This document shows positions 14,750-23,220 of a stretch of DNA of 64,000 nt, in pieces. The stretch's first letter is position 1. The number at the start of each line of letters is the position of its first letter. Origin of the DNA: Burkholderia ubonensis subsp. mesacidophila. Its GTDB lineage: Bacteria; Pseudomonadota; Gammaproteobacteria; Burkholderiales; Burkholderiaceae. Position numbers and translations under genes: made by a program. Where the stretch lies: assembly GCF_002097715.1 (NCBI RefSeq), contig NZ_CP020737.1, forward strand, positions 3,224,001 to 3,288,000, in the 5' to 3' direction. Under the pieces are notes generated by a model, which was given only the letters and a program-made list of their open reading frames with translations, was not told the DNA's origin and made no database searches.

Positions 14750-15931
14750 TCAACCGCGCTCGACCGCGAGCGCGACGCCCATCCCGCCGCCGATGCACAG
14801 CGACGCCAGCCCGCGCTTCGCGTCGCGCTTGACCATCTCGTGCAGCAGCGTCACCAGGATCCGGCAGCCCGACGCCCCGATCGGATGACCGATCGCGATC
14901 GCCCCGCCGTTCACGTTCACCTTCGACGTGTCCCAGCCCATCTGCTTGTGCACCGCCAGCGCCTGCGCCGCGAACGCCTCGTTGATCTCCATCAGGTCCA
15001 GGTCGCCCGGCGTCCAGCCCGCGCGCTCCAGGCACCGCCGCGACGCCGGCACCGGGCCCATCCCCATCACGCTCGGGTCCACGCCCGCGTTCGCGTACGC
15101 CTTGATCCGCGCCAGCGGCGTGAGACCCAGCGCCGCCGCCTTCTGCGCCGACATCACCAGCACCGCCGCCGCGCCGTCGTTGAGCCCCGACGCGTTCGCC
15201 GCCGTCACCGTGCCGTCCTTCGCGAACGCCGGCTTCAGCCCCGCCAGCGCGTCCGCCGTCACGCCGTGACGCACGAACTCGTCGGTCGCGAACTGCAGCG
15301 GCTCACCCTTCTTCTGCGGGATCGCCACCGGCACGATCTCGTCGTTAAAGCGGCCCGCCTTCTGCGCCGCTTCCGCCTTGTTCTGCGACAGCGCCGCAAA
15401 TGCGTCCTGCTCCTCGCGCGTGATCCCGTATTCCTTCGCGACGTTCTCCGCCGTGATTCCCATGTGGTACTGGTTGTACACGTCCCACAGCCCGTCTACG
15501 ATCATCGTGTCGACCAGCTTCGCGTCGCCCATCCGGAACCCGTCGCGCGAGCCCGGCAGCACGTGCGGCGCCGCGCTCATGTTCTCCTGCCCGCCCGCGA
15601 TCACGATGTCCGCCTCGCCGGCAATGATCGCGTTCGCCGCCAGCATCACCGCCTTCAGGCCCGACCCGCACACCTTGTTGATCGTCATCCCCGGCACCGC
15701 GCTCGGCAGCCCGGCCTTGATCAGCGACTGGCGCGCCGGGTTCTGGCCCGAGCCGGCCGCCAGCACCTGGCCCAGGATCACTTCGCTCACCTGCTCCGGC
15801 TTCACGCCGGCGCGCTCCAGCACCGCGCGGATCACCGTCGCGCCCAGCTCCGGCGCCGCGATCTTCGCGAGCGTGCCGCCGAATTTGCCGACCGCGGTTC
15901 GCGCGGCCGATACGATCACCACATCCGTCAT
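14750..15931 (-). CDS. phaA: acetyl-CoA acetyltransferase PhaA (beta-ketothiolase)
   Basis: A 393-residue thiolase condensing two acetyl-CoA into acetoacetyl-CoA, the first step of polyhydroxybutyrate synthesis and also reversible in butyrate/acetoacetate use. Catalytic residues are visible: Cys88 in [12 protein letters not shown], His349 in [10 protein letters not shown] and Cys379 in CIGGGMG. The start [17 protein letters not shown] gives the family's usual length. It lies between the phasin gene (229 bases upstream) and phaB. No polymer synthase (phaC) gene is in this block. Confidence 0.95.
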   Translation of the reverse strand: MTDVVIVSAARTAVGKFGGTLAKIAAPELGATVIRAVLERAGVKPEQVSEVILGQVLAAGSGQNPARQSLIKAGLPSAVPGMTINKVCGSGLKAVMLAANAIIAGEADIVIAGGQENMSAAPHVLPGSRDGFRMGDAKLVDTMIVDGLWDVYNQYHMGITAENVAKEYGITREEQDAFAALSQNKAEAAQKAGRFNDEIVPVAIPQKKGEPLQFATDEFVRHGVTADALAGLKPAFAKDGTVTAANASGLNDGAAAVLVMSAQKAAALGLTPLARIKAYANAGVDPSVMGMGPVPASRRCLERAGWTPGDLDLMEINEAFAAQALAVHKQMGWDTSKVNVNGGAIAIGHPIGASGCRILVTLLHEMVKRDAKRGLASLCIGGGMGVALAVERG

Positions 15932-16160
15932 GTTCGATTCCTGCATCAGAGTCACATTGCTGTTGTGCCGCCGGCGTGCGCCGGACCGGCATCGGTTGCC
16001 GCAAGATCCGCACCGGGCGTCGGCGCGGCACCTTGCACGGGCCGGCGGCCGCTACGCGGCACGGCGGCCGGCGAACCTCGCCGTCAGGCTCCGCGTGGCA
16101 CACGCGGCGTCCGGCAGCGGGTCGCGTCATCGATGCGTCGCGCGAGCGCGCGACGCGAAC

Positions 16161-16739
16161 TCAGGCCGCCGTTTCGCGCGCGCCCGCGTCCTTGCGTGCG
16201 CCGCCCGCCGCCGGCTTGCCGTTGCGCGCGGATGCGCCGACGGCGTCGAGGCCGTTCTGCGCCGCCTCGATCACCTGGCCCGTCGCCGCGCGCACCGATT
16301 CCGCCGCCGCGCTGGCCGCCGACAGCGCCGAGCTGAAGGCGGCCACCACCGGCGCCGTACCGGCCGGCGCGTGCTTCGTCAGCTCGCTGATCGCGTCCTT
16401 CAGGCGCTTGTCGTTCTGCTCGTACTGCGCTTGCGCAACCTTCGCCCACTCGGCCTGGGTCGCCGTCGCGATGTCGAGCAGATGACGGCCATACGACGCC
16501 GCCTTGGTGACCGTCTGCTGCGACGCGCCCAGTTGATGCGTGATGAAGTCGGCCGGGCTGGTGCCGCTGAAGGCGCCCTTCAGGCTGTCTTCGTATTCCG
16601 TCAGCGCGGCCTTGGTCGCCTGCAGGTTGAGGTCGACCACGGCCTCGTAACCGCGCAGCGCCGGATGAGCGACGGCAAACCAGGCAGCGACGCCGGATTG
16701 ATAATCGGCAATAAGCTTCTCGGGGGCAAAAAAGGACAT
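16161..16739 (-). CDS. phaP: phasin, polyhydroxyalkanoate granule-associated protein
   Basis: A 192-residue amphipathic helical protein of the PhaP phasin family, which coats polyhydroxybutyrate granules and controls their size and number. It opens MSFFAPEKLIADYQSGVAAW and is rich in Ala, Gln, Lys and Glu, with a low-complexity Ala/Gly C-terminus; no signal peptide is present. A clear AGGAG ribosome-binding site lies upstream of the ATG. The long AT-rich leader upstream with an inverted repeat suggests it has its own strongly regulated promoter, as phasin genes typically do (PhaR repression in relatives). Upstream of phaA on the same strand. Confidence 0.9.
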   Translation of the reverse strand: MSFFAPEKLIADYQSGVAAWFAVAHPALRGYEAVVDLNLQATKAALTEYEDSLKGAFSGTSPADFITHQLGASQQTVTKAASYGRHLLDIATATQAEWAKVAQAQYEQNDKRLKDAISELTKHAPAGTAPVVAAFSSALSAASAAAESVRAATGQVIEAAQNGLDAVGASARNGKPAAGGARKDAGARETAA

Positions 16740-16788
16740 CGGGCACGCTCCTGTTTACAATGCGAGAGTTTATGTAAGAAGGACAAAT

Positions 16789-16807
16789 ACCGAACATTTC
16801 GTTCGGT
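16789..16807. promoter_or_regulatory. inverted repeat, possible operator of the phasin gene
   Basis: Perfect seven-base arms ACCGAAC and GTTCGGT are separated by five bases and centred about 59 bases upstream of the phasin start codon, where a repressor site such as PhaR's could sit. Protein identity is inference. Confidence 0.45.
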
Positions 16808-16982
16808 TTCTTATTTATCGCACATCATACATTGATTGCGCGAAGTTTAGAGTGTCCACTCTACGACGATTAATTGTCAATCGAATGGCATCAATACTAC
16901 GGACAAACCCTGATTCGTAAACAGCCCCGCCAATCGGGTCGGGCGGCAATTTATTTCAGGGACATGTCGCAAACGCCCGCCT

Positions 16983-16997
16983 GAAAACGATTTTCAC
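16983..16997 (-). repeat. AAATCGTTTT-type motif, copy 1 (inverted)
   Basis: On the reverse strand this reads GTGAAAATCGTTTTC. It shares the core AAATCGTTTT with two other copies 120-160 bases away in the same non-coding region. Confidence 0.5.
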
Positions 16998-17112
16998 TTT
17001 TTTACACATTTTTCGCAAAACTATCGAGCAAGATTTACGCTCTAATTATTATGACGAATGTAAATTAGTGCGCGCTCATACACCGATCTTTTACAGATGA
17101 ATCCCGCACGAT

Positions 17113-17126
17113 GAAATCGTTTTTTC
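17113..17126 (+). repeat. AAATCGTTTT-type motif, copy 2
   Basis: Reads GAAATCGTTTTTTC, matching the core shared by copies 1 and 3. Confidence 0.5.
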
Positions 17127-17136
17127 TGATTTCCAT

Positions 17137-17151
17137 CAAAATCGTTTTCAC
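17137..17151 (+). repeat. AAATCGTTTT-type motif, copy 3
   Basis: Reads CAAAATCGTTTTCAC, nearly identical to the reverse strand of copy 1 over 14 bases. Confidence 0.5.
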
Positions 17152-17278
17152 GATTATTTTCCAAAAACCGGAATAAGGCGGGACGCCTTGCCCCTGCAAC
17201 GAGAAATGGCGAGAGCGGGCGCCGCGCACGAGTGCGCGGACGCGGAATGACGGGGATCAGGGCAGCGCGGCGGCGGCG

Positions 17279-18043
17279 TCAGCCGGCCAGTTCCTGGTGC
17301 AGCGCGCGGAATTCCAGCGCGAGCTTGTGGCCCGGTTCGAGATGAATGACGGGGGTCGCACGCTGATGTGATTCGCGGATCTTCACCGACGACGACAGCC
17401 GCGACGCGAGCACGGGCAGCCCTTCGCCGACGAGTTCGTCGACGAGCTGCTGCGGCAGGCTCGCGCGCGGCTGGAACTGGTTGATCACGATCCCTTCGAC
17501 TTCGAGCCCCGCGTTGTGGTCCTGCTGGATCTCCTTCACGTTCTCGAGCAGCGTGTACAGCGCGCGGCGCGAGAAGTCGTCGCAGTCGAACGGGATCAGG
17601 CAGCGCTCGACCGCGATCAGCGCGGACCGCGTGTAGAAATTGAGCGCGGGCGGTGTGTCGATGTAGACCGCGTCATACGCGTCGAGCTCGTTCAGCGCGT
17701 CGCGCAGCTTGTAGATCTTGTAGCGGGATTCGAGCTTGCCGTGCAGCGCATCGAGATCCGGATGCGCGGGCATCACGTCGAGGTTCTCGAACGGGGTCGG
17801 ATGGATGTACGACGCTGCGTCGACCGGCCGGAAGTTGAACGTCAGCGCGGTTTCGAAGAAGTCGGCGACGGTCGGCGCGGTGTCCGCGGCGCGCTCGCCG
17901 AGCAGGTACTGGGTCGAGTTCGCCTGCGCGTCCAGATCGATCACCAGCGTGCGCAGCCCTTCGCTCGCGCTGATCGCGGCGAGATTGCAGACGATCGTCG
18001 ATTTGCCTACGCCGCCCTTCTGGTTGAACACGACACGCCGCAT
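17279..18043 (-). CDS. ParA/MinD-family ATPase (orphan)
   Basis: A 254-residue Walker-type positioning ATPase. The deviant Walker A motif KGGVGKST starts at Lys9, with its signature lysine, and DLDAQANSTQ and AVYIDTPPALNF supply the later nucleotide-site motifs. ParA proteins use ATP-dependent, non-specific DNA binding to position plasmids, chromosomes or protein cargo. No parB-like gene or obvious parS sites are adjacent, so this is an orphan. The start MRRVVFNQKGG was preferred to a longer frame because ParA N-termini begin just before the Walker motif. It lies upstream of the phasin gene on the same strand; a granule-positioning role is possible but unproven. Confidence 0.88.
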   Translation of the reverse strand: MRRVVFNQKGGVGKSTIVCNLAAISASEGLRTLVIDLDAQANSTQYLLGERAADTAPTVADFFETALTFNFRPVDAASYIHPTPFENLDVMPAHPDLDALHGKLESRYKIYKLRDALNELDAYDAVYIDTPPALNFYTRSALIAVERCLIPFDCDDFSRRALYTLLENVKEIQQDHNAGLEVEGIVINQFQPRASLPQQLVDELVGEGLPVLASRLSSSVKIRESHQRATPVIHLEPGHKLALEFRALHQELAG

Positions 18044-18119
18044 GGTCCCCTCTCGATCGAAGCGCCAAAGGAGCCAGCATAGCCGAACATTCGTGGCGGC
18101 GTCGTGACGCGCCACAAAT

Positions 18120-18149
18120 GCCCCGGCCGCGACGAAGCGCGGCCGGGGC
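18120..18149 (-). terminator. strong hairpin at the end of the nar operon
   Basis: A 12-base perfect GC-rich stem (GCCCCGGCCGCG and its complement) with a six-base loop lies 47 bases past the narK stop. In the direction of narK transcription only a weak T run follows (ATTTGT), so termination may be partial. Confidence 0.5.
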
Positions 18150-18195
18150 GGGAAAAACGGTGCGCGATCAACGCGCCATCAGTACCTCGGCGTCG

Positions 18196-19458
18196 TCACG
18201 CGATGATCGGCTTGCGGCGCACTTCCGACAGGTAGATCAGGATCAGCGACACCCAGACGATCCCGTACAGGAACATGAAGCAGGTGGTCCGCACGCGCAG
18301 CAGGTCGAGCAGCATGCCGAACAGGATCGGCAGCAGGAACCCGCCGAGGCCGCCCGCGAGCCCGACGATGCCGGTCACGACGCCCATGTTGTCCGGGAAA
18401 TCGTCGGCGACGTACTTGAAGGTCGACGCCATCCCGAGCGCGAACACCGCGCCGAGCACGAACGCGATCGCGACAAAGCCCGCGAGCGGCATCGCGAGAT
18501 GCAGCGCGGCGGTGCCGTCGATCGTGTGGATCACGAAGTCGGTCGCCGGATACGACAGCACGAACAGGCAGATCCACGCGACCCACAAACCCCACCACGT
18601 GACCGCGTGCGCGCCGAAGCGGTCGGACAGCGCGCCGCCGAGCGCGCGCAGCACCGAGCCCGGCAGCGAGAAGCCGGCGGCGAACGCCGACGCCGCGACG
18701 AGCGTCATCCCGTATTCGGCCTTCAGGTACTGAGGAATCCACAGCGACAGCGCGGTGAAGCCGCCGAACGTGATCGAGTAGTACTGGCACAGCCGCCACA
18801 CGCGCGGGTCGCGCAGCACCTTGAACGCATCGAGCCACGAGCCGCCCCGCTTGCCCGCGCCCGGATCCGGCGCCGACGCGAACCAGAAGATCACGGCCGT
18901 GACGAGCAGCGCGACCGCATAGACGCGCGGCACGAAGCGCCAGCCGTATGCGGAGAGCAGCAGCGGCGTGACGAACAGGTTGACCGCAGCTCCAGACGTG
19001 CCCGCGCCGAACACGCCCATCGCGAGGCCGCGCCGCTGCGGCGGGAAGAAGCGCGCGACGTACGGCGTGCCGACCGCGAACGACGCGCCGACGCAGCCGA
19101 GGAACAGGCCGATTACGAGGAACTGCCAGAGCTGCGTCGCATAGCTGACGATGTAGACCGGCACCGCGCAGACGACGAGCAGCACCGTCATCACGATGCG
19201 CCCGCCGAAGCGGTCGGTCCAGGTGCCGAGCGGCAGGCGCATCAGCGCGCCGGTGAGCACCGGCGTCGACGTCAGCAGCCCGAACTCCGTGCCGTTCAGG
19301 CCGAGATCGGTGCGCAGCTGCACGCCGAGCACGCCGAACATCATCCACACGACGAAGCACACCATGAACGCGAGCGTGCTCGCGGCGAGCACCGACCATG
19401 CGCGCAACGGCACCGCCTGCGTGTTCGCAAGCGCGCCGGTATCACTGTGAGTTGCCAT
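18196..19458 (-). CDS. narK: NarK-type nitrate/nitrite transporter
   Basis: A 420-residue major facilitator protein with about 12 membrane helices, including the two glycine-rich nitrate-signature regions (GLFLGCVGASFAVGTPYV around residue 120 and GIVGLAGGLGGFLLPI around 370) typical of nitrate/nitrite porters. It would bring nitrate in, or exchange it for nitrite, across the inner membrane. It is the last gene of the operon, 15 bases after the parvulin gene. In many proteobacteria narK genes precede narG, so the position at the operon end is different. It is more like NarK1-type proton symporters in length, but the subtype is not decided. Confidence 0.9.
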   Translation of the reverse strand: MATHSDTGALANTQAVPLRAWSVLAASTLAFMVCFVVWMMFGVLGVQLRTDLGLNGTEFGLLTSTPVLTGALMRLPLGTWTDRFGGRIVMTVLLVVCAVPVYIVSYATQLWQFLVIGLFLGCVGASFAVGTPYVARFFPPQRRGLAMGVFGAGTSGAAVNLFVTPLLLSAYGWRFVPRVYAVALLVTAVIFWFASAPDPGAGKRGGSWLDAFKVLRDPRVWRLCQYYSITFGGFTALSLWIPQYLKAEYGMTLVAASAFAAGFSLPGSVLRALGGALSDRFGAHAVTWWGLWVAWICLFVLSYPATDFVIHTIDGTAALHLAMPLAGFVAIAFVLGAVFALGMASTFKYVADDFPDNMGVVTGIVGLAGGLGGFLLPILFGMLLDLLRVRTTCFMFLYGIVWVSLILIYLSEVRRKPIIA

Positions 19459-19473
19459 TCATCACACTCCGTT

Positions 19474-20259
19474 TCATTGAACGAGCGGCCCGTTCGCACC
19501 GTCGAGCGCGATGCCTTCGACGCGCGCGCCGCCCGCGAGAATCGCCACGTACTGCCGCATCGCGTTGCGCCGCACGCGTTCCGCGAGGAACGCGGCGATG
19601 CGCGTGTCGACTTCGTCGAACGGCACGGCGTCGCCGGCCACGCGGCGCTCGATGCGCACGATGTGAAAGCCGTAGCGCGTGTTGACGAGGCGCGGCAGCA
19701 CGCCGAGCGCGTCCGTTTCGAACAGCGCCGCTTCGAATTCGGGCACCGAGTCGCCGCGCAGCAGTTGCCCGAGGCTGCCGCCGAGCGTCGCCGACGGGCA
19801 GTTCGACGATGCGCGCGCGACCGCCTCGAATGTCTCCGGCGCCGCGAGCACGCCCGCCAGCGCCGCTTCCGCACGGCCGCGCAGCGGCGCGAGCGGCACG
19901 CGGTCCGTCACCGCGAACAGGATGTGGCTCGCATAGACGATGTCGTTGCGCCGGAACCGCGCCGGGTGCTGCGCGTAATAGCGTTCGCAGTCCGCACGAT
20001 CGGGCTGGGGCAGGTGCGTCAGCTCGCGTTCGAGCAGCGCGTCGAGCGCGGCATCGTCGAGCGGCGCGCCGTCGGCGACCAGCGCGAGCGCGACCGCGCG
20101 CTGGCGCAGCAGCTCGCGTACGACGAGTGCGCGCCGCGCGGCGTCGAGCGGGTCCGGCGCGTCGCCGTGATGCGCGCGCTCGGCTTCGATCGCGTCGTCG
20201 CCGATCGCGATGCCATTGACGCTCAGCGGCGGCAGCACGGTTTCCATCAAGGCGTTCAT
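19474..20259 (-). CDS. parvulin-type peptidyl-prolyl isomerase of the nar operon
   Basis: A 261-residue protein with a C-terminal parvulin (PpiC) domain at about residues 100-215, marked by ASHILFAV near its start and LPRLVNTRYGFHIVRIERR at its end. No signal peptide is present, so it should act in the cytoplasm, like NifM, which helps mature nitrogenase iron protein. Comparable genes are found at the end of narGHJI in several proteobacteria. It lies nine bases after narI and 15 before narK, so it is part of the operon and may assist folding of the nitrate reductase subunits. Confidence 0.87.
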   Translation of the reverse strand: MNALMETVLPPLSVNGIAIGDDAIEAERAHHGDAPDPLDAARRALVVRELLRQRAVALALVADGAPLDDAALDALLERELTHLPQPDRADCERYYAQHPARFRRNDIVYASHILFAVTDRVPLAPLRGRAEAALAGVLAAPETFEAVARASSNCPSATLGGSLGQLLRGDSVPEFEAALFETDALGVLPRLVNTRYGFHIVRIERRVAGDAVPFDEVDTRIAAFLAERVRRNAMRQYVAILAGGARVEGIALDGANGPLVQ

Positions 20260-20268
20260 GCGTCCCCC

Positions 20269-20952
20269 TCAGCGCTTGCGCACGAGCTGATACGGCCGGA
20301 TCAGGTACGCGATCGACGCGATCCCGCTCCAGATGTGGACCATCCGCGTGAACGGCGACACGAGGAAGATCGTGAAGCCGAGCAGGATGTGCAGCCGGTA
20401 GGTCAGCGGCACGCCGACCAGCAGGCTCGCAATGTCCGGCCGGAACGTGACGACGCCCTTCACGTAGTCGGTGAGCTGCTCGAACATCGCGCCGTCCATG
20501 TGGCGCGTCGACAGCACGACGGTGCCGAGCCCGAGTGCGAGCTGCACCCACAGCATCAGCACGATCAGGATGTCCGACTTGCGGCTGTTGTGCCGGATGC
20601 GCGGGTCGCCGAGCCGCCGCGCGATCAGGATCGTCAGGCCGATGATCCCCGCGACGCCGGCCGCGCCGCCCGCGATCATCGCGACGAGCTGGTGCCCCGA
20701 CGCCGACAGGAACGGCGACACGAGCCAGTGCGGCGCGAGAAAGCCGCCGAAGTGCCCGAGCACGACGACAAGCACGCCCCAGTGGAACAGGTTGCTGCCG
20801 AGCCGCAGCGCGCCGTGCCGCAGCAGCTGCGACGAATCGCTCTTCCATGTGTACTGCTCGCGGTCGAAGCGGATCAGGCTGCCGACCAGCAGCACGGCGA
20901 GACAGATGTACGGATAGAGTCCGAACAGGAATTGATGCAGGTAGTCGTTCAT
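20269..20952 (-). CDS. narI: respiratory nitrate reductase gamma subunit NarI
   Basis: A 227-residue integral membrane cytochrome b with five hydrophobic helices, anchoring NarGH on the cytoplasmic face and passing electrons from quinol through two hemes b. Conserved histidines appear in FHWGVLVVVLGHFGGF (near residues 56-68) and YRLHILLGFTIF followed by RMVHIWSG (near 187-206), the expected heme-ligand regions. Length and sequence match the family. Gap of 40 bases after narJ. Confidence 0.95.
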   Translation of the reverse strand: MNDYLHQFLFGLYPYICLAVLLVGSLIRFDREQYTWKSDSSQLLRHGALRLGSNLFHWGVLVVVLGHFGGFLAPHWLVSPFLSASGHQLVAMIAGGAAGVAGIIGLTILIARRLGDPRIRHNSRKSDILIVLMLWVQLALGLGTVVLSTRHMDGAMFEQLTDYVKGVVTFRPDIASLLVGVPLTYRLHILLGFTIFLVSPFTRMVHIWSGIASIAYLIRPYQLVRKR

Positions 20953-20992
20953 GGCTTTCCCCTGGTGGGCCGGATGCGCCGCGGCACGGCAG

Positions 20993-21694
20993 TTACGCGC
21001 GGCGGGCGGGCCGTTGGTCGTAGAAGCGCACCGGCTCCTCGGCGGGCGCAGGTGTTGTAGCGCCGACGAAGCGCACCGCCTCGTCCGCATACGCGGCGTC
21101 GAGCGCGCGGTAATCGGCGGCGCCGGGCCGTTCGGCCGCCGCGTCATCGCACGGCTCGTCCGGCGCATCGACCGGTGCAATGCCGGCGAGCGGCAGCAGC
21201 GCGCCGACGACGAACCCGTAGTGGCTGCCGCGCTTCGCGAGCTGCGCGGCGAGCGCGCGCAGGATCTCGCCCGTCTCGCCGAGCAGGCCGCGCGCGTCCG
21301 GCGCGGGCAGCCGCGACAGGTACTCGAGCAGCACCGGCAGGTGATCGGGCAGCTCGCCGGGCTGCAGGTACAGGCCTTGCCGCTCGTACATCTGCAGCAG
21401 GTCGACCATCGCCTGGCCGCGGTCGCGCGATTCGCCGTGCACGTGCTCGAACAGATGCAGCGACGTCGCGCGGCCGCGATCGAACAGCGCGACGTAGTTT
21501 TCCTGCAGCGTCAGCAGGTCGCGCTCGCGCAGGTACGCGAAGAACCGTTCGAGCCCGGCGCGCGCCGGCTTCGGCAACTGCGCGCGGTCGCGCAGATGCG
21601 CCTCGATCGAATCCAGCGCATCGAGCAGCGCGTCGTCGGGATAGTCGAGCAGCGCGGACAGCGCCGCATAGGTCGGATCGGTTGCCGCGCTCAT
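20993..21694 (-). CDS. narJ: nitrate reductase assembly chaperone NarJ
   Basis: A 233-residue helical chaperone needed to insert the molybdenum cofactor into NarG before the enzyme docks on NarI; it is not part of the final enzyme. It resembles other NarJ proteins in its YPDD segment, LSALLDYPDDALLDAL (residues 12-27), and the LFEHVHGESRDRGQAMVDLL block (80-99). The C-terminal 40 residues are acidic and Ala/Pro-rich. The start codon overlaps the narH stop (TGATG), implying translational coupling. Confidence 0.93.
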   Translation of the reverse strand: MSAATDPTYAALSALLDYPDDALLDALDSIEAHLRDRAQLPKPARAGLERFFAYLRERDLLTLQENYVALFDRGRATSLHLFEHVHGESRDRGQAMVDLLQMYERQGLYLQPGELPDHLPVLLEYLSRLPAPDARGLLGETGEILRALAAQLAKRGSHYGFVVGALLPLAGIAPVDAPDEPCDDAAAERPGAADYRALDAAYADEAVRFVGATTPAPAEEPVRFYDQRPARRA

Positions 21695-23220
21695 CAGGAT
21701 GCCCCCCGGATCGGAATCGTCTTCCTGCCCTTTCGCGGGCTGAACAGGCTCGCCTCGGAGCGGCCGTCCGAGCAGCCGTTGCCGAACGAGAAGCCGCACG
21801 ACGCGCGCAGGTCGTAGGCGTTTTCCGCGTATTCGCGGTGCGTGGTCGGGACCACGAAACGGTCCTCGTAGTTCGCGATCGCGAGATAGCGGTACATCTC
21901 CTCGACCTGCGCGAGCGACAGGCCGACCTGGTCCAGCACGCCCCGCGCATCGACGCCGTCGACGTGGCGCGCGCGCATGAAGCCGCGCATCGCGAGCAGC
22001 CGTTCGAGCGCAAGCTTCACCGGCGCCTCGTCGCCCGCCGTCAGCAGGTTCGCGAGGTAGCGCAGCGGAATCCGCAGCGACTCGACGTCCGGCAGGTAGC
22101 CGTTCATCCCGAGCGCGCCGCTGTTCGCGGCCGCGTTGATCGGCGACAGCGGCGGCACGTACCAGACCATCGGCAGCGTCCGGTATTCGGGATGAAGCGG
22201 GAACGCGATCTTCCAGTCGATCGCCATCTTGTACGCCGGCGAGCGCCGCGCGGCGTCGAGCCATGCGGCCGGCACGCCGTCGCGTTCCGCCTGCGCGATC
22301 ACGGCGGGATCGTTCGGGTCGAGGAACAGCGACAGTTGCGCTTCATACAGGTCGGTTTCGTTCTCCGCGCTCGCCGCTTCGCCGATCCGGTCCGCGTCGT
22401 ACAGCAGCACGCCCAGATAGCGGATGCGCCCGACGCAGGTTTCCGAGCACACGGTCGGCTGGCCCGCCTCGATGCGCGGATAGCAGAAGATGCACTTCTC
22501 CGCCTTGCCGCTCTGCCAGTTGTAGTAGATCTTCTTGTACGGGCATCCGGACACGCACATGCGCCAGCCGCGGCACTTGTCCTGGTCGATCAGCACGATG
22601 CCGTCCTCCTCGCGCTTGTAGATCGAGCCGGACGGGCACGACGCGACGCACGCCGGGTTCAGGCAGTGCTCGCACAGGCGCGGCAGGTACATCATGAAGG
22701 TGTTCTCGAACTGCCCGTAGATCTCCTTCTGCACCGCCTCGAAGTTGGCGTCCTTCGCGCGCTTCTCGAATTCGCCGCCGAGGATTTCTTCCCAGTTCGG
22801 GCCCCACTCGATCTTCTCGAGCCGCTGGCCGCTCACCAGCGAGCGCGGCCGCGCAACCGGCATCGCGCGCGCGTCGCCCGCTTCCTGCAGGTGCGCGTAG
22901 TCGAACGTGAACGGCTCGTAGTAGTCGTCGATCTCCGGCAGGTGCGGGTTCGCGAAGATCTGCGCGAGCAGCCGCCACTTGCTGCCGAGCCGCGGCTCGA
23001 TCTTGCCGTCCGCGCGCCGCTTCCAGCCGCCGCGCCAGCGCGCCTGGTTCTCCCAGTCCTTCGGATAGCCGATGCCCGGCTTCGTCTCGACGTTGTTGAA
23101 CCACGCGTATTCCATCCCGTCGCGGCTCGTCCACACGTTCTTGCAGGTCACCGAGCAGGTATGGCAGCCGATGCACTTGTCGAGGTTCAGCACCATCGCG
23201 ATCTGTGCGCGTACCTTCAT
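21694..23220 (-). CDS. narH: respiratory nitrate reductase beta subunit NarH
   Basis: A 508-residue iron-sulfur electron-transfer subunit. Four cluster-binding groups are visible: CIGCHTCSVTC (16-26), CEHCLNPACVASC, CRGWRMCVSGC and CIFCYP with CSETC. In the third group Trp replaces the second cysteine, the known sign of a [3Fe-4S] cluster in NarH. Electrons flow from NarI hemes through these clusters to NarG. The start overlaps the end of narG by four bases (ATGA). Confidence 0.96.
   Translation of the reverse strand: MKVRAQIAMVLNLDKCIGCHTCSVTCKNVWTSRDGMEYAWFNNVETKPGIGYPKDWENQARWRGGWKRRADGKIEPRLGSKWRLLAQIFANPHLPEIDDYYEPFTFDYAHLQEAGDARAMPVARPRSLVSGQRLEKIEWGPNWEEILGGEFEKRAKDANFEAVQKEIYGQFENTFMMYLPRLCEHCLNPACVASCPSGSIYKREEDGIVLIDQDKCRGWRMCVSGCPYKKIYYNWQSGKAEKCIFCYPRIEAGQPTVCSETCVGRIRYLGVLLYDADRIGEAASAENETDLYEAQLSLFLDPNDPAVIAQAERDGVPAAWLDAARRSPAYKMAIDWKIAFPLHPEYRTLPMVWYVPPLSPINAAANSGALGMNGYLPDVESLRIPLRYLANLLTAGDEAPVKLALERLLAMRGFMRARHVDGVDARGVLDQVGLSLAQVEEMYRYLAIANYEDRFVVPTTHREYAENAYDLRASCGFSFGNGCSDGRSEASLFSPRKGRKTIPIRGAS

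Larger units (their letters stand above)
16740..17278. promoter_or_regulatory. AT-rich non-coding region upstream of the phasin gene
   Basis: A 539-base stretch without a credible gene. By hand count, individual 60-base lines are only 33-40% GC (for example 17101-17160 is 20 of 60), far below the surrounding genes. It holds one inverted repeat near the phasin start and three copies of an AAATCGTTTT-type motif. TATGAT and similar -10-like sequences occur on the phasin strand, but no single promoter stands out. Confidence 0.6.

Noticed and set aside
17222..17239. Eight-base palindromic stem after the orphan parA
   Set aside because: Loop of two bases and no T run in the direction of transcription; too weak to call a terminator, though a structure is possible.
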